A DNA stretch of 64,000 nucleotides, from positions 4,337,001-4,401,000 of the forward strand of contig NZ_CP051428.1 of NCBI RefSeq assembly GCF_012676905.1, given 5' to 3'. Source of the stretch: Paenibacillus albicereus (lineage in GTDB: Bacteria > Bacillota > Bacilli > Paenibacillales > Paenibacillaceae). Positions within the stretch are counted from its first letter, which is position 1, and every line of letters starts with the position of its first letter. This document shows positions 1 to 8,318 of this stretch, one piece after another. The position numbers were made by a program, and so were the translations under genes. The notes beneath the pieces were generated by a model that did no database searches, was not told where the DNA came from, and saw only the letters and a list, made by a program, of their open reading frames with translations.

Positions 1-75
1 CCCTAGTCCTCCTTCACCTTCTCCCCCTTTGCTCCTGTCGGCCCTTATTCTACAAAAACGTCCGTTTTTTCCCTC
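1..75 (-). promoter_or_regulatory. 5' region of a gene starting left of the window
   Basis: Read on the minus strand, the first bases carry a strong ribosome-binding site (AAGGAGG at about 6-12) pointing off the left edge. A TAGAAT -10-like hexamer lies further upstream at 47-52, next to a small AAAAACG/CGTTTTT inverted repeat. This looks like the leader of a gene whose start codon lies just outside the window. The promoter call is tentative because no good -35 is visible. Confidence 0.4.
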
Positions 76-117
76 TCGGATCACTTTTATCGCGATGAAG
101 CAATGCGGTGAAAAGAG

Positions 118-146
118 GGAAAAGGCCCATCCGCAGAGGATGGGCC
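118..146 (-). terminator. Terminator of the K+ channel gene
   Basis: A perfect 9-bp stem (124-132 with 138-146, loop GCAGA) is followed on the minus strand by a T-rich tract. It lies about 60 bases past the channel stop codon. Confidence 0.75.
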
Positions 147-208
147 TGAATGAAATGCGGAAAAGCTGATGACGTCATTCGCTGAAGACGGTTCCGATGC
201 CTGGCGTT

Positions 209-1243
209 CTAGCCGCCCGTCCGACTCAGCGCCTCATACGTCACGGAGTCGGCGATGACGAACAGCCGGGCCTGCTCCGGGATCGTGTCGCCGAGCCGGC
301 GGATGATGCCCGTGTCGTCGCCGTCCGCGACGAGCAGCGCGCCGCGCGCCTTCAGCCATTCGTAGGCGTCGTTGTACGTGCGCCATTCCGGGCGTTTGGC
401 GATGCCGTACAGCTCGTCCCCGCTGTCCTTGCTCATCAGGTTCATGAACAGGCGCGACGAGCCCTGGTTCACCGTCGAGCTGGCGATGAGATGGGAGATC
501 GACTGCTGCGACAGGATCAGCTCGTCCACCTTCGCATGGCGGAAGCTGTGGCGGTGGCTTTCCTTGAGTATTTCCGCGATCGTGTAGATCTCCTTGCCCT
601 GGCGGGCCGCGTAGCTCTCCAGCGTCGTCGCGATCAGCAGCGTATGGCCGTCCGCCAGCGAGGCATTCGGCACCCCCTCCGGGGAAAAGATGACAACCGC
701 CTTGCACGCGCAGACGTTCGCCCGGTCCAGCGTCGCGTATTCCGTGGCGTCGCCCTGAATGTAGTGCACGCGCTCCTCCGCCATCGGCGTCTTCGCGAGC
801 TTGGCGATGAGCACGACCTCGCGGGCCGGATCGGCGAGCAGCAGCTCCTCGATCATGTCGCGAATTTTCTCCTCCGACCAGCCGATGACGACGTAATGAT
901 CCTTGCCTTGGTAAGCCAATCTGCCTTCCTCCCTCTGCTTCTTCCAGCTGACGAAGTTCTCCGTCGTCTTGCCGACGATGGAGCCGATCAGGAACAATCC
1001 GATGAAAATGACGACGATGCCGAACGCCATGCCCGGCGCCGTCACCGGGAAGTAGTCGCCGTAGCCGACCGTCGTCGCCGTCACGATCACCCACCACAGC
1101 GAGCGGAACCAGCTCGTGAACTTCTCCGGCTCCAGCGCCTGGATGACGAATGGGCTGAGCAGGAAAAAAAGAGCCGCGAACGCGGCGAGCGTCCGGCCGT
1201 CGAGCTTGGCGATCTTGCGGAACGCGTTGTAGAAAAACAGCAT
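209..1243 (-). CDS. Potassium channel with RCK/TrkA-N regulatory domain
   Basis: A 344-residue two-TM potassium channel subunit. TM1 lies at about 17-36, the pore loop carries the K+ selectivity filter TVGYGD at 58-63, and TM2 is about 70-92. A cytoplasmic Rossmann-type TrkA-N/RCK domain begins near 115 (HYVVIGW...), the usual nucleotide- or ion-sensing gate. The architecture matches YugO-like and MthK-like channels of Firmicutes; YugO-type channels are linked to K+ efflux and biofilm signalling, and that role is inferred here only by family. The start was moved to the ATG at 1243 because it is preceded by AAAGGAAGG at good spacing; the reading frame is open further upstream without a ribosome site. 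The gene is monocistronic and divergent from a 48-residue ORF. Confidence 0.9.
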   Translation of the reverse strand: MLFFYNAFRKIAKLDGRTLAAFAALFFLLSPFVIQALEPEKFTSWFRSLWWVIVTATTVGYGDYFPVTAPGMAFGIVVIFIGLFLIGSIVGKTTENFVSWKKQREEGRLAYQGKDHYVVIGWSEEKIRDMIEELLLADPAREVVLIAKLAKTPMAEERVHYIQGDATEYATLDRANVCACKAVVIFSPEGVPNASLADGHTLLIATTLESYAARQGKEIYTIAEILKESHRHSFRHAKVDELILSQQSISHLIASSTVNQGSSRLFMNLMSKDSGDELYGIAKRPEWRTYNDAYEWLKARGALLVADGDDTGIIRRLGDTIPEQARLFVIADSVTYEALSRTGG

Positions 1244-1420
1244 GGAACCCTTCCTTTCGGCAAGCTGGATGCAACTGGATATACGCGTGATAAAAGGTAT
1301 GCGTGCCACGTTCGGATACCTTTCGAAAAAAAAGACCGGAATTCCTTCCTGCCGATGCCGGAAGAGGAATTAATCCCTATTGCGACGGGGACACTAGGAG
1401 CCGCGAAAGGAGGGAGATCC

Positions 1421-1567
1421 ATGTCAGGACGCAACAGCAAGCCGAAAAACGACGGGCCGTCCAGCAGTCCGGGCCGCCTCGACCAATACGGAGACAAGCT
1501 GGCTTCGCTGAACGAGGAGGAATTCCAAGCCTCGGTTCAAGAGGCGATCGAGGAAGAAGAGAAGTAG
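1421..1567 (+). CDS. Small acidic protein (48 aa), unknown function
   Basis: A 48-residue ORF starting at the ATG at 1421, directly after a near-ideal ribosome site (AAAGGAGGGAGATCC). The N-terminal half is polar and rich in Ser/Pro/Lys. The C-terminal half is acidic and probably helical (LASLNEEEFQASVQEAIEEE). No domain was recognised. A strong terminator follows within 15 bases, which makes it a self-contained transcription unit divergent from the channel gene. It is likely expressed given the ribosome site; the function is unknown. Confidence 0.65.
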   Translation: MSGRNSKPKNDGPSSSPGRLDQYGDKLASLNEEEFQASVQEAIEEEEK

Positions 1568-1578
1568 GACGGGTTAGA

Positions 1579-1632
1579 CGCCGAAACGCGACGAGAGGAT
1601 GGGGATGCCGTCCTTTCGGCGCGTTTTTTTTC
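1579..1632 (+). terminator. Terminator of the 48-aa gene
   Basis: CGCCGAAA (1579-1586) pairs with TTTCGGCG (1614-1621) and is followed by an eight-T run. Confidence 0.8.
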
Positions 1633-1710
1633 GTGAGGCTACTTCTGTCATTTTCAATGGATGCCCCTAGCTTAGGCGATTCTATGTCCGCGACCCTGAG
1701 GCCAGAAAAG

Positions 1711-1753
1711 AAAAAAGCGTCCCGCTCCGCGCGTTGCGGGGCTGGACGCTTTT
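1711..1753 (-). terminator. Terminator of the sialidase gene
   Basis: AAAAGCGTCC (1713-1722) pairs with GGACGCTTTT (1744-1753), with additional GC pairing inside. On the minus strand it is followed by a T-rich tract, just past the sialidase stop codon. Confidence 0.8.
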
Positions 1754-1788
1754 ATGTCGATTACGAGACGGTAAGACTCTCTCTTCAA

Positions 1789-4089
1789 TTAGGGAGACTC
1801 CACCCACGCCTTGTTGAACTTGGCGAGGGCGATCTTCTGCCCGGCCGGCTTCTCGTAGAAGACGAAAATCGACTTATTCGGCGAGACGGCGATGTCGGAG
1901 TAGCCGTTGGTGCCGGGATAAATTTCCTTGGAGCGGTACCACGTGGACCCGTCGTCGGCGCTCATGCGGATCGTCATGCTTGTGCGCGTGGAGACGTTCG
2001 CCGGATTGGTGAACAGGATCGTCGAGGCGTCGTAGCGCTGCAGGCTGCCCTGGCAGACCGGGTCCGGCAGCGCCAGGTCGGAGTACGGCGTGCTCCAGGC
2101 TCCCGTCACGCCGGAGCTGACGGAGACGGCGCGGTAATCGCTGCCCGGGTTGCGCATGTTGGTCATGAGGCGTCCGTCGGACAGTTGGATCATCATGTTC
2201 TCGTGGATGCGCCCGTAGCCGGAAGGATTAGGCACGAGCGGGCCCGCCGACCAGGTGGTGCCGCCGTCGGAGCTGTAGATCGCCGCGACGGTGCTGTTCG
2301 ACCAGCCGCTCACGGTCAGGTAGATCGGCACGACGAGCTTGCCGTCGGCCAGCTGGATCGCATGGCCCGGGCCCATGCCGGCCCCGGCCAGGTTGGCGAA
2401 GTAGCTCGGGCTGGAAGCGGACTTGTACGCATCCAGCACAGAGGTGATGTCGCGGGCCGCGCCCCAGGTGGCGCCATGGTCGGTGCTCGTGCGGATGAAG
2501 AACTGGCAGGCGCCCCATTTCCAGCGGCTCCACAGCAGATGCACGCGCCCGCTGCCGGATTCGGCGAGCAGCATCGGGTTCATTTCGGCGTAGCCCTGAG
2601 ACTTGCCCGGCGAGAGGATGACGTTGGCGCCGAACGTCTTGCCGCCGTCGGTGCTGCGGCGCAGGACGAGGTCGGTCGGCGTCTGGTCGCCGCCCTGGCG
2701 GCCTTCCGCGACGGCCAGGATCGTGCCGTTGGATGTGGAGACGATGGACGGAATGCGGTATTCGCCGTAGCCGAGCCCGTCCGAGGTGTCGAACAGGATC
2801 GTCTCGGAGAACGTCGCGCCGACGAGCGCGAGCTGGGAGGCTGTCAGCACGGACGGATAGACGGCGACGGCGTCGATGTCGCCGGCGAAGTACCACTGGC
2901 CGCCGCCGCTGTCGACGTTGCGACCGGTCCAGAGGCCGTCGAGCTCGGTCACCGAGGCGAAAAAGGCCGCGTTCGCGGATGAGCCCCGCAGCTCGCCGTC
3001 GACGTAAAGGCGGGTGCCGCCCGCTCCCGCGGTGACGACGGCCGTGTGCCACTCGCCGTCGTTCCAGCTGCCGCTCGCGCTGATCTGCGCCGAGTAGGCT
3101 CCATTGTCGCGCGCTTCATAATAGACGGTGCCGCCGTTCAGCGACAAGGTGACGTTGCTGGACGGGTCGCCGCTGTCCGATGCGCTGAGCAGCGTCTTGG
3201 CGGCCGCGCCGCTCGTCGTGCGGAAGCGGGCGGCGATGCTCCCATGCGCCAGCCCCGACACCTGACCCAGCTGGGCCGTGCGGTCGGTGTAGTCGCTCGT
3301 GCCGTTGAAGGCGCGTCCTTCGCGGAACAGCGCCGCGGAAGCCGGCAGCTGCCCGCCGTCCTCCTGAATCTCCAGCTGCGACAGCGGACGGCTGTACACG
3401 GACAGCTCGGCGATGTCGCCGGCGTAGAACCATTGGCCGCCGCCGTTGTCGACATTCCGGCCCGCCCACAGCCCGTCCAGTCCAGTGACGGACGAGAAGA
3501 ACGCCGTGGACGCGCTGCTGCCGCGCAGGCTGCCGTCGACGTACAGCTTCGTGCCGGAGGCGTCTACGTTCAGCACGGCGGTATGCCAGGCATTGTCGTT
3601 CCAGCTGCCGGAAGCGCTGATCTGCGTGGCATACGTTCCGTTCTCGCGGTTTTCCGCATAGACGGTGCCGCCGTTCAGCGTGAGCGAGAAGTTGCTCGAC
3701 GGGTCCTGCACGTCCGAGGTGCTGAGCAGCGTCTTGGCCTGGGCCGCGCTGCTCGTCTTGAAGCGTACCGAGATGGCGCCTTGGGCGAGCGAGGCGACCG
3801 CCGGGAGGCTGGCGGTCAGGTCGGTGTAGTCGCTCGCGCCGTTGTACGAGCGGTTCGGCGTACTGTACAGCACGCGGCCGTCCGGCGAGGCGGCGTAGGC
3901 CGGCTCGCTTCCCGCAGGAAGCAGCACCGGCAGCAGGAGCGCCAGCGCCAGCAGGAGCAGGGCGAGGCGGCGAGGACGGATGGCCCTGCGGGAGGCAGCG
4001 CGCGCTGGGACGGACGAGGCTGGAGAAAGCCTGGCTGGAGTGGAGGGCAGGATTTTTCGGCGGGCGCCCGCTTGTCCGGGATGGTTCAT
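1789..4089 (-). CDS. Secreted exo-alpha-sialidase with two LamG domains
   Basis: A 766-residue secreted enzyme predicted to release terminal sialic acid from glycans. A long Arg-rich N-region and hydrophobic helix (about 42-58) end in AYA|AS near 66, a signal-peptidase site. Two LamG/concanavalin-like modules follow (about 72-240 and 256-412); they are close duplicates of each other. The C-terminal half is a six-bladed sialidase fold: the RIP motif is at 445-447, and Asp-boxes of SxDxGxT type occur at about 479-486, 535-542, 606-613 and 710-717. The likely general acid is Asp468, with Glu630 and the Tyr730 nucleophile. The start at 4089 was chosen for AAAGGAGAG upstream. The gene is last in the sialic acid locus, 240 bases after nanK, so its substrate assignment fits the context. 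Confidence 0.9.
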   Translation of the reverse strand: MNHPGQAGARRKILPSTPARLSPASSVPARAASRRAIRPRRLALLLLALALLLPVLLPAGSEPAYAASPDGRVLYSTPNRSYNGASDYTDLTASLPAVASLAQGAISVRFKTSSAAQAKTLLSTSDVQDPSSNFSLTLNGGTVYAENRENGTYATQISASGSWNDNAWHTAVLNVDASGTKLYVDGSLRGSSASTAFFSSVTGLDGLWAGRNVDNGGGQWFYAGDIAELSVYSRPLSQLEIQEDGGQLPASAALFREGRAFNGTSDYTDRTAQLGQVSGLAHGSIAARFRTTSGAAAKTLLSASDSGDPSSNVTLSLNGGTVYYEARDNGAYSAQISASGSWNDGEWHTAVVTAGAGGTRLYVDGELRGSSANAAFFASVTELDGLWTGRNVDSGGGQWYFAGDIDAVAVYPSVLTASQLALVGATFSETILFDTSDGLGYGEYRIPSIVSTSNGTILAVAEGRQGGDQTPTDLVLRRSTDGGKTFGANVILSPGKSQGYAEMNPMLLAESGSGRVHLLWSRWKWGACQFFIRTSTDHGATWGAARDITSVLDAYKSASSPSYFANLAGAGMGPGHAIQLADGKLVVPIYLTVSGWSNSTVAAIYSSDGGTTWSAGPLVPNPSGYGRIHENMMIQLSDGRLMTNMRNPGSDYRAVSVSSGVTGAWSTPYSDLALPDPVCQGSLQRYDASTILFTNPANVSTRTSMTIRMSADDGSTWYRSKEIYPGTNGYSDIAVSPNKSIFVFYEKPAGQKIALAKFNKAWVESP

Positions 4090-4329
4090 CTTGATCTCTC
4101 CTTTTTCAGGTCGATGATGGCCTTCCTTCCGACATCTTGCTTGACGAATGAAGCTTCGTGTCGGAACGTTCACTCGGTCTGCCGGCGCTGTGCCGGCCGG
4201 GCCTCGCCTCCTTTCGGGATCGTCCGCCCCTGCTCCGCCCCTTCGGCCCGTCGGGCAGGCGGATGGATCAAGGCGCTCCGGACTCCTTCTCCTCGCTGAT
4301 TCTTTTAAGTGCATGTCCGGCTCCCTCAC

Positions 4330-5307
4330 CTAGCTGAATTCGCGAGAGCCTACGCCGATGGCCCCGTCCTCCCACAGCTGCAGCGCCGCCCCGATCAGGC
4401 CGCTGTCGCGGCCGCGCACAGCGGGCAGCAGCTCGACTCCCGCCGCCAGCGACGGCATCGCATGCTCGCGGAACCGCGCCTGCAGCGCGGCGAAAAACGG
4501 CTCGCCCGCATCGGCGACGCCGCCGCCGATCAGGATGCGCTGCGGATTCAGCGCATGCGCGAGCGAAGCAGCGGCCGCGCCGAGCGCATCGAGCGCGTCC
4601 TCGACAGCCGATGCGGCATGCACGTCGTCGCCGGCGAGCCAGCCGGAGACGGCGGCGCGCGCATCCGCGCCGTCCGCCGGCAGCCCGGCCGCCTCGAGCC
4701 GCCGCTTCAGCCCGGCGGCGATGCCCGTGCCGGAGGCATACAGCTCCAGGCAGCCGCGGCTGCCGCAGATGCAGCGCGGTCCGTGCCGGTCCACGCTCAG
4801 ATGGCCGAGCTCGCCCGCGCCGCCCCAAGCCCCGCGCATCAGGCGGCCGCCGGACACGACGGCTCCGCCGACGCCGGTGCCAAGCGCGACGCAGATGAAG
4901 TCGCGGCAGCCTCTTCCCGCGCCGAGCCGAAGCTCCGCCACGGCCAGAGCGTTCACGTCGTTGTCGACGAGCGCGGGCAGCCCGAAGCGATCCTCCAGAA
5001 GCTGGCGCAGAGGCGTTCCCGTATATCCGGGCAGCAGAGCGGAGGAATGGCGGATCGAGCCGCTTCTCCACTCGACCTGCCCCGCCGTGCCCACCCCGAT
5101 GCCGCGAACCGGAGGCAGCGCTCCCTCGGCCCCCAGCGACTCGATCGCCTCCACGATGCGGGCGCATGGGTCCGCTTCGCCGGCCCTCGTCGGCAGCTCC
5201 ATCCTCCGAAGCACCTCGCCCGCCTCGGAGATCAAGCCTGCGAGAATCTTCGTTCCGCCGACGTCCACGCCGACGGCGAGCGAGGAGCGGCCGTCATGGA
5301 CGATCAT
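4330..5307 (-). CDS. nanK: ROK family kinase, probable N-acetylmannosamine kinase
   Basis: A 325-residue ROK sugar kinase. It shows the phosphate-binding loop DVGGTK (15-20), the catalytic-loop Asp in DNDVNA (about 117), GTGVGGA (143-149), and the ROK zinc site: ELGH (His169) with Cys179, Cys181 and Cys186 in a CxCxxxxC pattern. ROK sequences alone do not separate glucokinase from ManNAc kinase. Its ATG overlaps the nanE stop as ATGA in a nanA-nanE-nanK series, which argues that it phosphorylates ManNAc to ManNAc-6-P. N-acetylglucosamine or glucose kinase is the alternative. Confidence 0.85.
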   Translation of the reverse strand: MIVHDGRSSLAVGVDVGGTKILAGLISEAGEVLRRMELPTRAGEADPCARIVEAIESLGAEGALPPVRGIGVGTAGQVEWRSGSIRHSSALLPGYTGTPLRQLLEDRFGLPALVDNDVNALAVAELRLGAGRGCRDFICVALGTGVGGAVVSGGRLMRGAWGGAGELGHLSVDRHGPRCICGSRGCLELYASGTGIAAGLKRRLEAAGLPADGADARAAVSGWLAGDDVHAASAVEDALDALGAAAASLAHALNPQRILIGGGVADAGEPFFAALQARFREHAMPSLAAGVELLPAVRGRDSGLIGAALQLWEDGAIGVGSREFS

Positions 5308-6215
5308 GACGCGCCCCGCTCCTGCGGCTGAACCGCTCCGGCTGCTGGCGCAGCGTCCGCCTCCGGCTTGCCGTTCTCGTCCATCGCCTCCGGCAAGCCC
5401 GTTCCTGCGCCGGCTGCCTGCGCAGCGTCTGCCTCCGGCTTGCCGTTCTCGTCGGCCGCCTTCACGAAGCTCACGCTTCCTGCGAAGGTATCCGCATCGC
5501 TTGAATCGACGCCTGCGGCCCGGCCCTGCGCGCTCGCGCCGGACGCCAGCGCGGCAGCGAAGCGCGCCGCGATCCGCTGCGGCCGCGTGATCGCGCTGCC
5601 GACGACGACGGCATGCGCGCCGCAGGCGAGCGCGGCGGCGGCCTCCTCCGGCGTCCAGATCCGCCCTTCGGCGATGATCGGCACCGTCACTTCCGCAGCC
5701 AGCTCCTCGACGAGCCGCAGGTCCGGCCCCGGCAGCTGCCGGCTGTAGGGCGTGTAGCCCGCCAGCGTCGTGCCGACCAGGTCGGCGCCCATCCGCGCGG
5801 CGGCCAGCCCTTCTTCCAGCGTGGACACGTCCGCCATGACGAGCAGGCCGCGCGACCGGGCCAGGGCGATCAGCGCCTGCGCCTGCTCCAGCCGGCCCTC
5901 CCGGTCGGTGACGTCGAGCGCGACGATGTCCGCGCCGGCCTCGGCGATGCGCCCGATCTCCTCGGCCGTCGGCGTGATGAACACGTCCGAGCCCGGCATC
6001 GTCCGCTTGATGAGCCCGATGACCGGTACGTCGACCGCCTCGCGGATCGCCCGGATGTCGGACGCTCCGTTGCAGCGGATGCCCGCCGCGCCGGACTGCA
6101 CGGCCGCCCGCGCCATCTTGACCATGGCGTCGCCGCCATGCAGCGGCTCGCCCTCCAGCGCCTGGCAGGAGACGATGAGCGAGCGGGGCGGAATAAGAAA
6201 GCCTGCCCCGCTCAT
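5304..6215 (-). CDS. nanE: N-acetylmannosamine-6-phosphate 2-epimerase with repeat tail
   Basis: The NanE TIM-barrel enzyme converts ManNAc-6-P to GlcNAc-6-P. Conserved elements include GIRCNGASDIRAIRE (45-59), IGLIKR (66-71, with the family lysine at 70), ALDVT (99-103), ADVSTLEEG (128-136) and IAEGRIWTPE (181-190). The barrel ends near residue 225, where the family normally stops. Here about 75 more residues follow, holding two near-identical 16-residue repeats (255-270 and 279-294, each starting DENGKPEADAA) with a 72-bp DNA period. Start at 6215: the ATG overlaps the nanA stop as ATGA, behind GGAGGGGCGGAG. The tail is low-complexity and acidic, and its function is unknown. Confidence 0.88.
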   Translation of the reverse strand: MSGAGFLIPPRSLIVSCQALEGEPLHGGDAMVKMARAAVQSGAAGIRCNGASDIRAIREAVDVPVIGLIKRTMPGSDVFITPTAEEIGRIAEAGADIVALDVTDREGRLEQAQALIALARSRGLLVMADVSTLEEGLAAARMGADLVGTTLAGYTPYSRQLPGPDLRLVEELAAEVTVPIIAEGRIWTPEEAAAALACGAHAVVVGSAITRPQRIAARFAAALASGASAQGRAAGVDSSDADTFAGSVSFVKAADENGKPEADAAQAAGAGTGLPEAMDENGKPEADAAPAAGAVQPQERGAS

Positions 6216-7381
6216 CTCCGCCCCTCCCGCGCGCCGTCGGCAGCGCCCGAGGCGGCGCGCGCGGCCAGCTCGGCGATCCGGGCGTTCAGGCTCGCCGCCC
6301 GGGCCAGATCGGCTTCGCTCTCGACCGGCCGCAGCGGCCGCCGCGGCTGGCCGGTCTCGATGCCGCGCAAGCGCAGCATCGCCTTGCACCCGCCGTACAG
6401 CGACGGGAAGCGCAGCAGCTCGGCGATGATCGCATTGATCTCCGCCTGCCAGAATCGGGCTTCCGCCAGCCTGCAGGCGGCATAGCACCGCTCCAGCGCC
6501 AGGAACAGCTCCGGCATGACGCCGTACGTGCCGCCGATGCCGCCGTCCGCCCCGATGCTGCGGCCCGCCAGGTACTGCTCGTCGGGACCGTTCAGCACGA
6601 GGAAGCGCCCGGCGCCTAGGAGCCGCCCGCCCCTCGCCTCGTCGTCGCCGCCCTCGCCCGCAGCCTCGGCCTCCGCCACAGCCTCCTGCTTCGCCCGCTC
6701 GCCCGCCGCCTTGAACTGCTGGAGCTCGAACGTGCTCTCGGCGGAAATCTTGACGCCGATCACCTTGTCCTGGCGCGCCATCCGCTCCAGCAGCGGCAGC
6801 CCGAGCTGGAAGCCGGTCGTCTGCGGGATGTGGTAGATCAGGAACGGCAGCTCCGTGCTGTCCACGATCGCCTGCCAGTGCGCCTCGACGCTCGCCTCGG
6901 ACAGCCGGTAATAGATCGCCGGCACGGCGGACACCGCGTCCGCCCCGGCCCGCTCCGCATGGCGGGCGAGCTCGACGCTCTCCCGCGTCGAGGCCGCGCC
7001 GACATGGGCGGTGACGGCGAGCTCGCCGCCGACCTCCTCCAGCACCGCCTCCAGCACGAGCTTGCGCTCCTCGGCCGTCTGCAGCATGCCCTCGCCGGAG
7101 CTGCCGCCGACGTAGAGGCCGCTCACGCCGGTGCCGGCATAATGCCGCGCCAGCCGGCGCGCCGCCTCGGCGCTGACCTCTCCGTCCGGTCCGTAGGCCG
7201 AGTACATCGCGACGGTGACGCCCCGGAACCGCGACAGCCGGTCAGCGGCCGCGGCTCCTTCCATCCCCAGTTCCATCCCCAGTTCCATCCCCAGTTCCAT
7301 CCCCATCCCCAGCCCCATCCCCGGCCGCGCCTGCGCCTTCCCCTCCATGCCGACCGCTCTCCTTTGCCCAGCTGTGTCCAT
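6212..7381 (-). CDS. nanA: DHDPS-family lyase, probable N-acetylneuraminate lyase
   Basis: A 389-residue class I aldolase of the DapA/NanA family, predicted to split sialic acid into ManNAc and pyruvate. GGSSGEG (92-98) is the pyruvate carboxylate loop, the Tyr pair at 157-158 is the likely proton-relay position, and Lys211 in IGVKIS is the Schiff-base lysine. Two oddities are visible: an N-terminal tail of Gly-Met-Glu-Leu repeats (about 21-41, 12-bp DNA repeats), and a charged insertion (about 225-258) between the active-site lysine strand and the next barrel strand. The start at 7381 follows GAGGAGGAGAAAGGAT. The substrate assignment rests on the nanE/nanK/sialidase neighbours; a related 2-keto-3-deoxy acid lyase remains possible. 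Confidence 0.82.
   Translation of the reverse strand: MDTAGQRRAVGMEGKAQARPGMGLGMGMELGMELGMELGMEGAAAADRLSRFRGVTVAMYSAYGPDGEVSAEAARRLARHYAGTGVSGLYVGGSSGEGMLQTAEERKLVLEAVLEEVGGELAVTAHVGAASTRESVELARHAERAGADAVSAVPAIYYRLSEASVEAHWQAIVDSTELPFLIYHIPQTTGFQLGLPLLERMARQDKVIGVKISAESTFELQQFKAAGERAKQEAVAEAEAAGEGGDDEARGGRLLGAGRFLVLNGPDEQYLAGRSIGADGGIGGTYGVMPELFLALERCYAACRLAEARFWQAEINAIIAELLRFPSLYGGCKAMLRLRGIETGQPRRPLRPVESEADLARAASLNARIAELAARAASGAADGAREGRR
7259..7321 (-). repeat. 12-bp tandem repeat inside nanA
   Basis: About four copies of a 12-bp unit (plus strand CCCAGTTCCATC) encode the Gly-Met-Glu-Leu tail at the nanA N-terminus, before the conserved barrel. The unit length keeps the frame, so copy number can change without breaking the gene. 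Confidence 0.85.
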
Positions 7382-7403
7382 ATCCTTTCTCCTCCTCGGC
7401 AGG

Positions 7404-8306
7404 TCAGCCCTTGACGGCGCCCATCGTGATGCCTTGCGTGAATGCCTTCTGGAACAGCAGGAAGATCGCGATCATCGGCAGCGACGCGAGCGCCGCGCCG
7501 GCCATCAGCACCCCGTACGGGGTCGTGTACTCGCCCTGCAGGGTCGCGATGCCGAGCGGAAGCGTCATCATCGGCGTCGAGCGCGTCAGGATGAGCTGGC
7601 TGAAGTAGTCGTTCCAGGCGTTGATGAACGTGAAGATGGCGAGCGCGCCGAGCGCCGGCTTGAGCAGCGGCAGCACGATGCGCACAAACAGCCTCGCCTC
7701 CGAGCAGCCGTCGATCTTGGCCGCCTCGATCAGCTCGGACGGAAGCGTCTGGGCGAACTGCTTCATCAGGAAGACGCCGAACGGCCAGCCGACGGCCGGC
7801 AGGATGAGGCCGCGGTACGTGTCGATCCAGCCGAAGTCGGCCAGCATCGTGAACAGCGGCACGAGGATGACCTGCTTGGGCAGCGCCATCGCGGCGACGA
7901 ACAGGATGAAGATCGCCTGCCGGCCGGGGAAGCTCCGCTTGGCGAGCGCGTAGCCCGCCATCGAGGCGGTCAGGCAGACGAGCGCCATCTCCGAGCCCGC
8001 GACGAAGAAGCTGTTGAAGCCCCAGCGCCACACCGGGTTCGCGAACAGCGCCCGGAAATTGTCCAGCGTCGGGTCGAGCGGGAACCACTCCGGCGGGATG
8101 GCGACGGCGACGTTCTGCACCTTGAAGGCGCCGGTCACGATCCAGTAGAACGGAAAGACGAACAGCAGCGCCAGGACGAGCAGCAGCGCCTGCGACAGGA
8201 TGCCTCCGATGCCGAGGCGGGCGTTGCGGACCGCTCCCTCGGGCCTCGCGCGCCGGGTCAGCCCCGGACGGCGGACGGACGGCATGGTTTCGGTGTTTTT
8301 GCTCAT
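7404..8306 (-). CDS. ABC sugar permease, MalG type
   Basis: A 300-residue inner-membrane permease with about six TM helices and the EAA loop (EAAKIDGCSEARLFVRIVLP, about 205-224) that contacts the ATPase. A polar cytoplasmic N-tail of about 30 residues precedes TM1. It starts behind AGGAGGATCATCGC. With the permease upstream and the lipoprotein it forms a carbohydrate ABC importer of the CUT1 class. No ATPase gene lies nearby, which is usual for CUT1 systems that share an MsmX-type ATPase. Sialic acid or a sialo-oligosaccharide is the inferred substrate. Confidence 0.9.
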   Translation of the reverse strand: MSKNTETMPSVRRPGLTRRARPEGAVRNARLGIGGILSQALLLVLALLFVFPFYWIVTGAFKVQNVAVAIPPEWFPLDPTLDNFRALFANPVWRWGFNSFFVAGSEMALVCLTASMAGYALAKRSFPGRQAIFILFVAAMALPKQVILVPLFTMLADFGWIDTYRGLILPAVGWPFGVFLMKQFAQTLPSELIEAAKIDGCSEARLFVRIVLPLLKPALGALAIFTFINAWNDYFSQLILTRSTPMMTLPLGIATLQGEYTTPYGVLMAGAALASLPMIAIFLLFQKAFTQGITMGAVKG

Positions 8307-8318
8307 GCGATGATCCTC

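Noticed and set aside
1303-2982. Long plus-strand frame through the sialidase gene
   Set aside because: Antisense shadow; the opposite strand shows LamG and Asp-box motifs.
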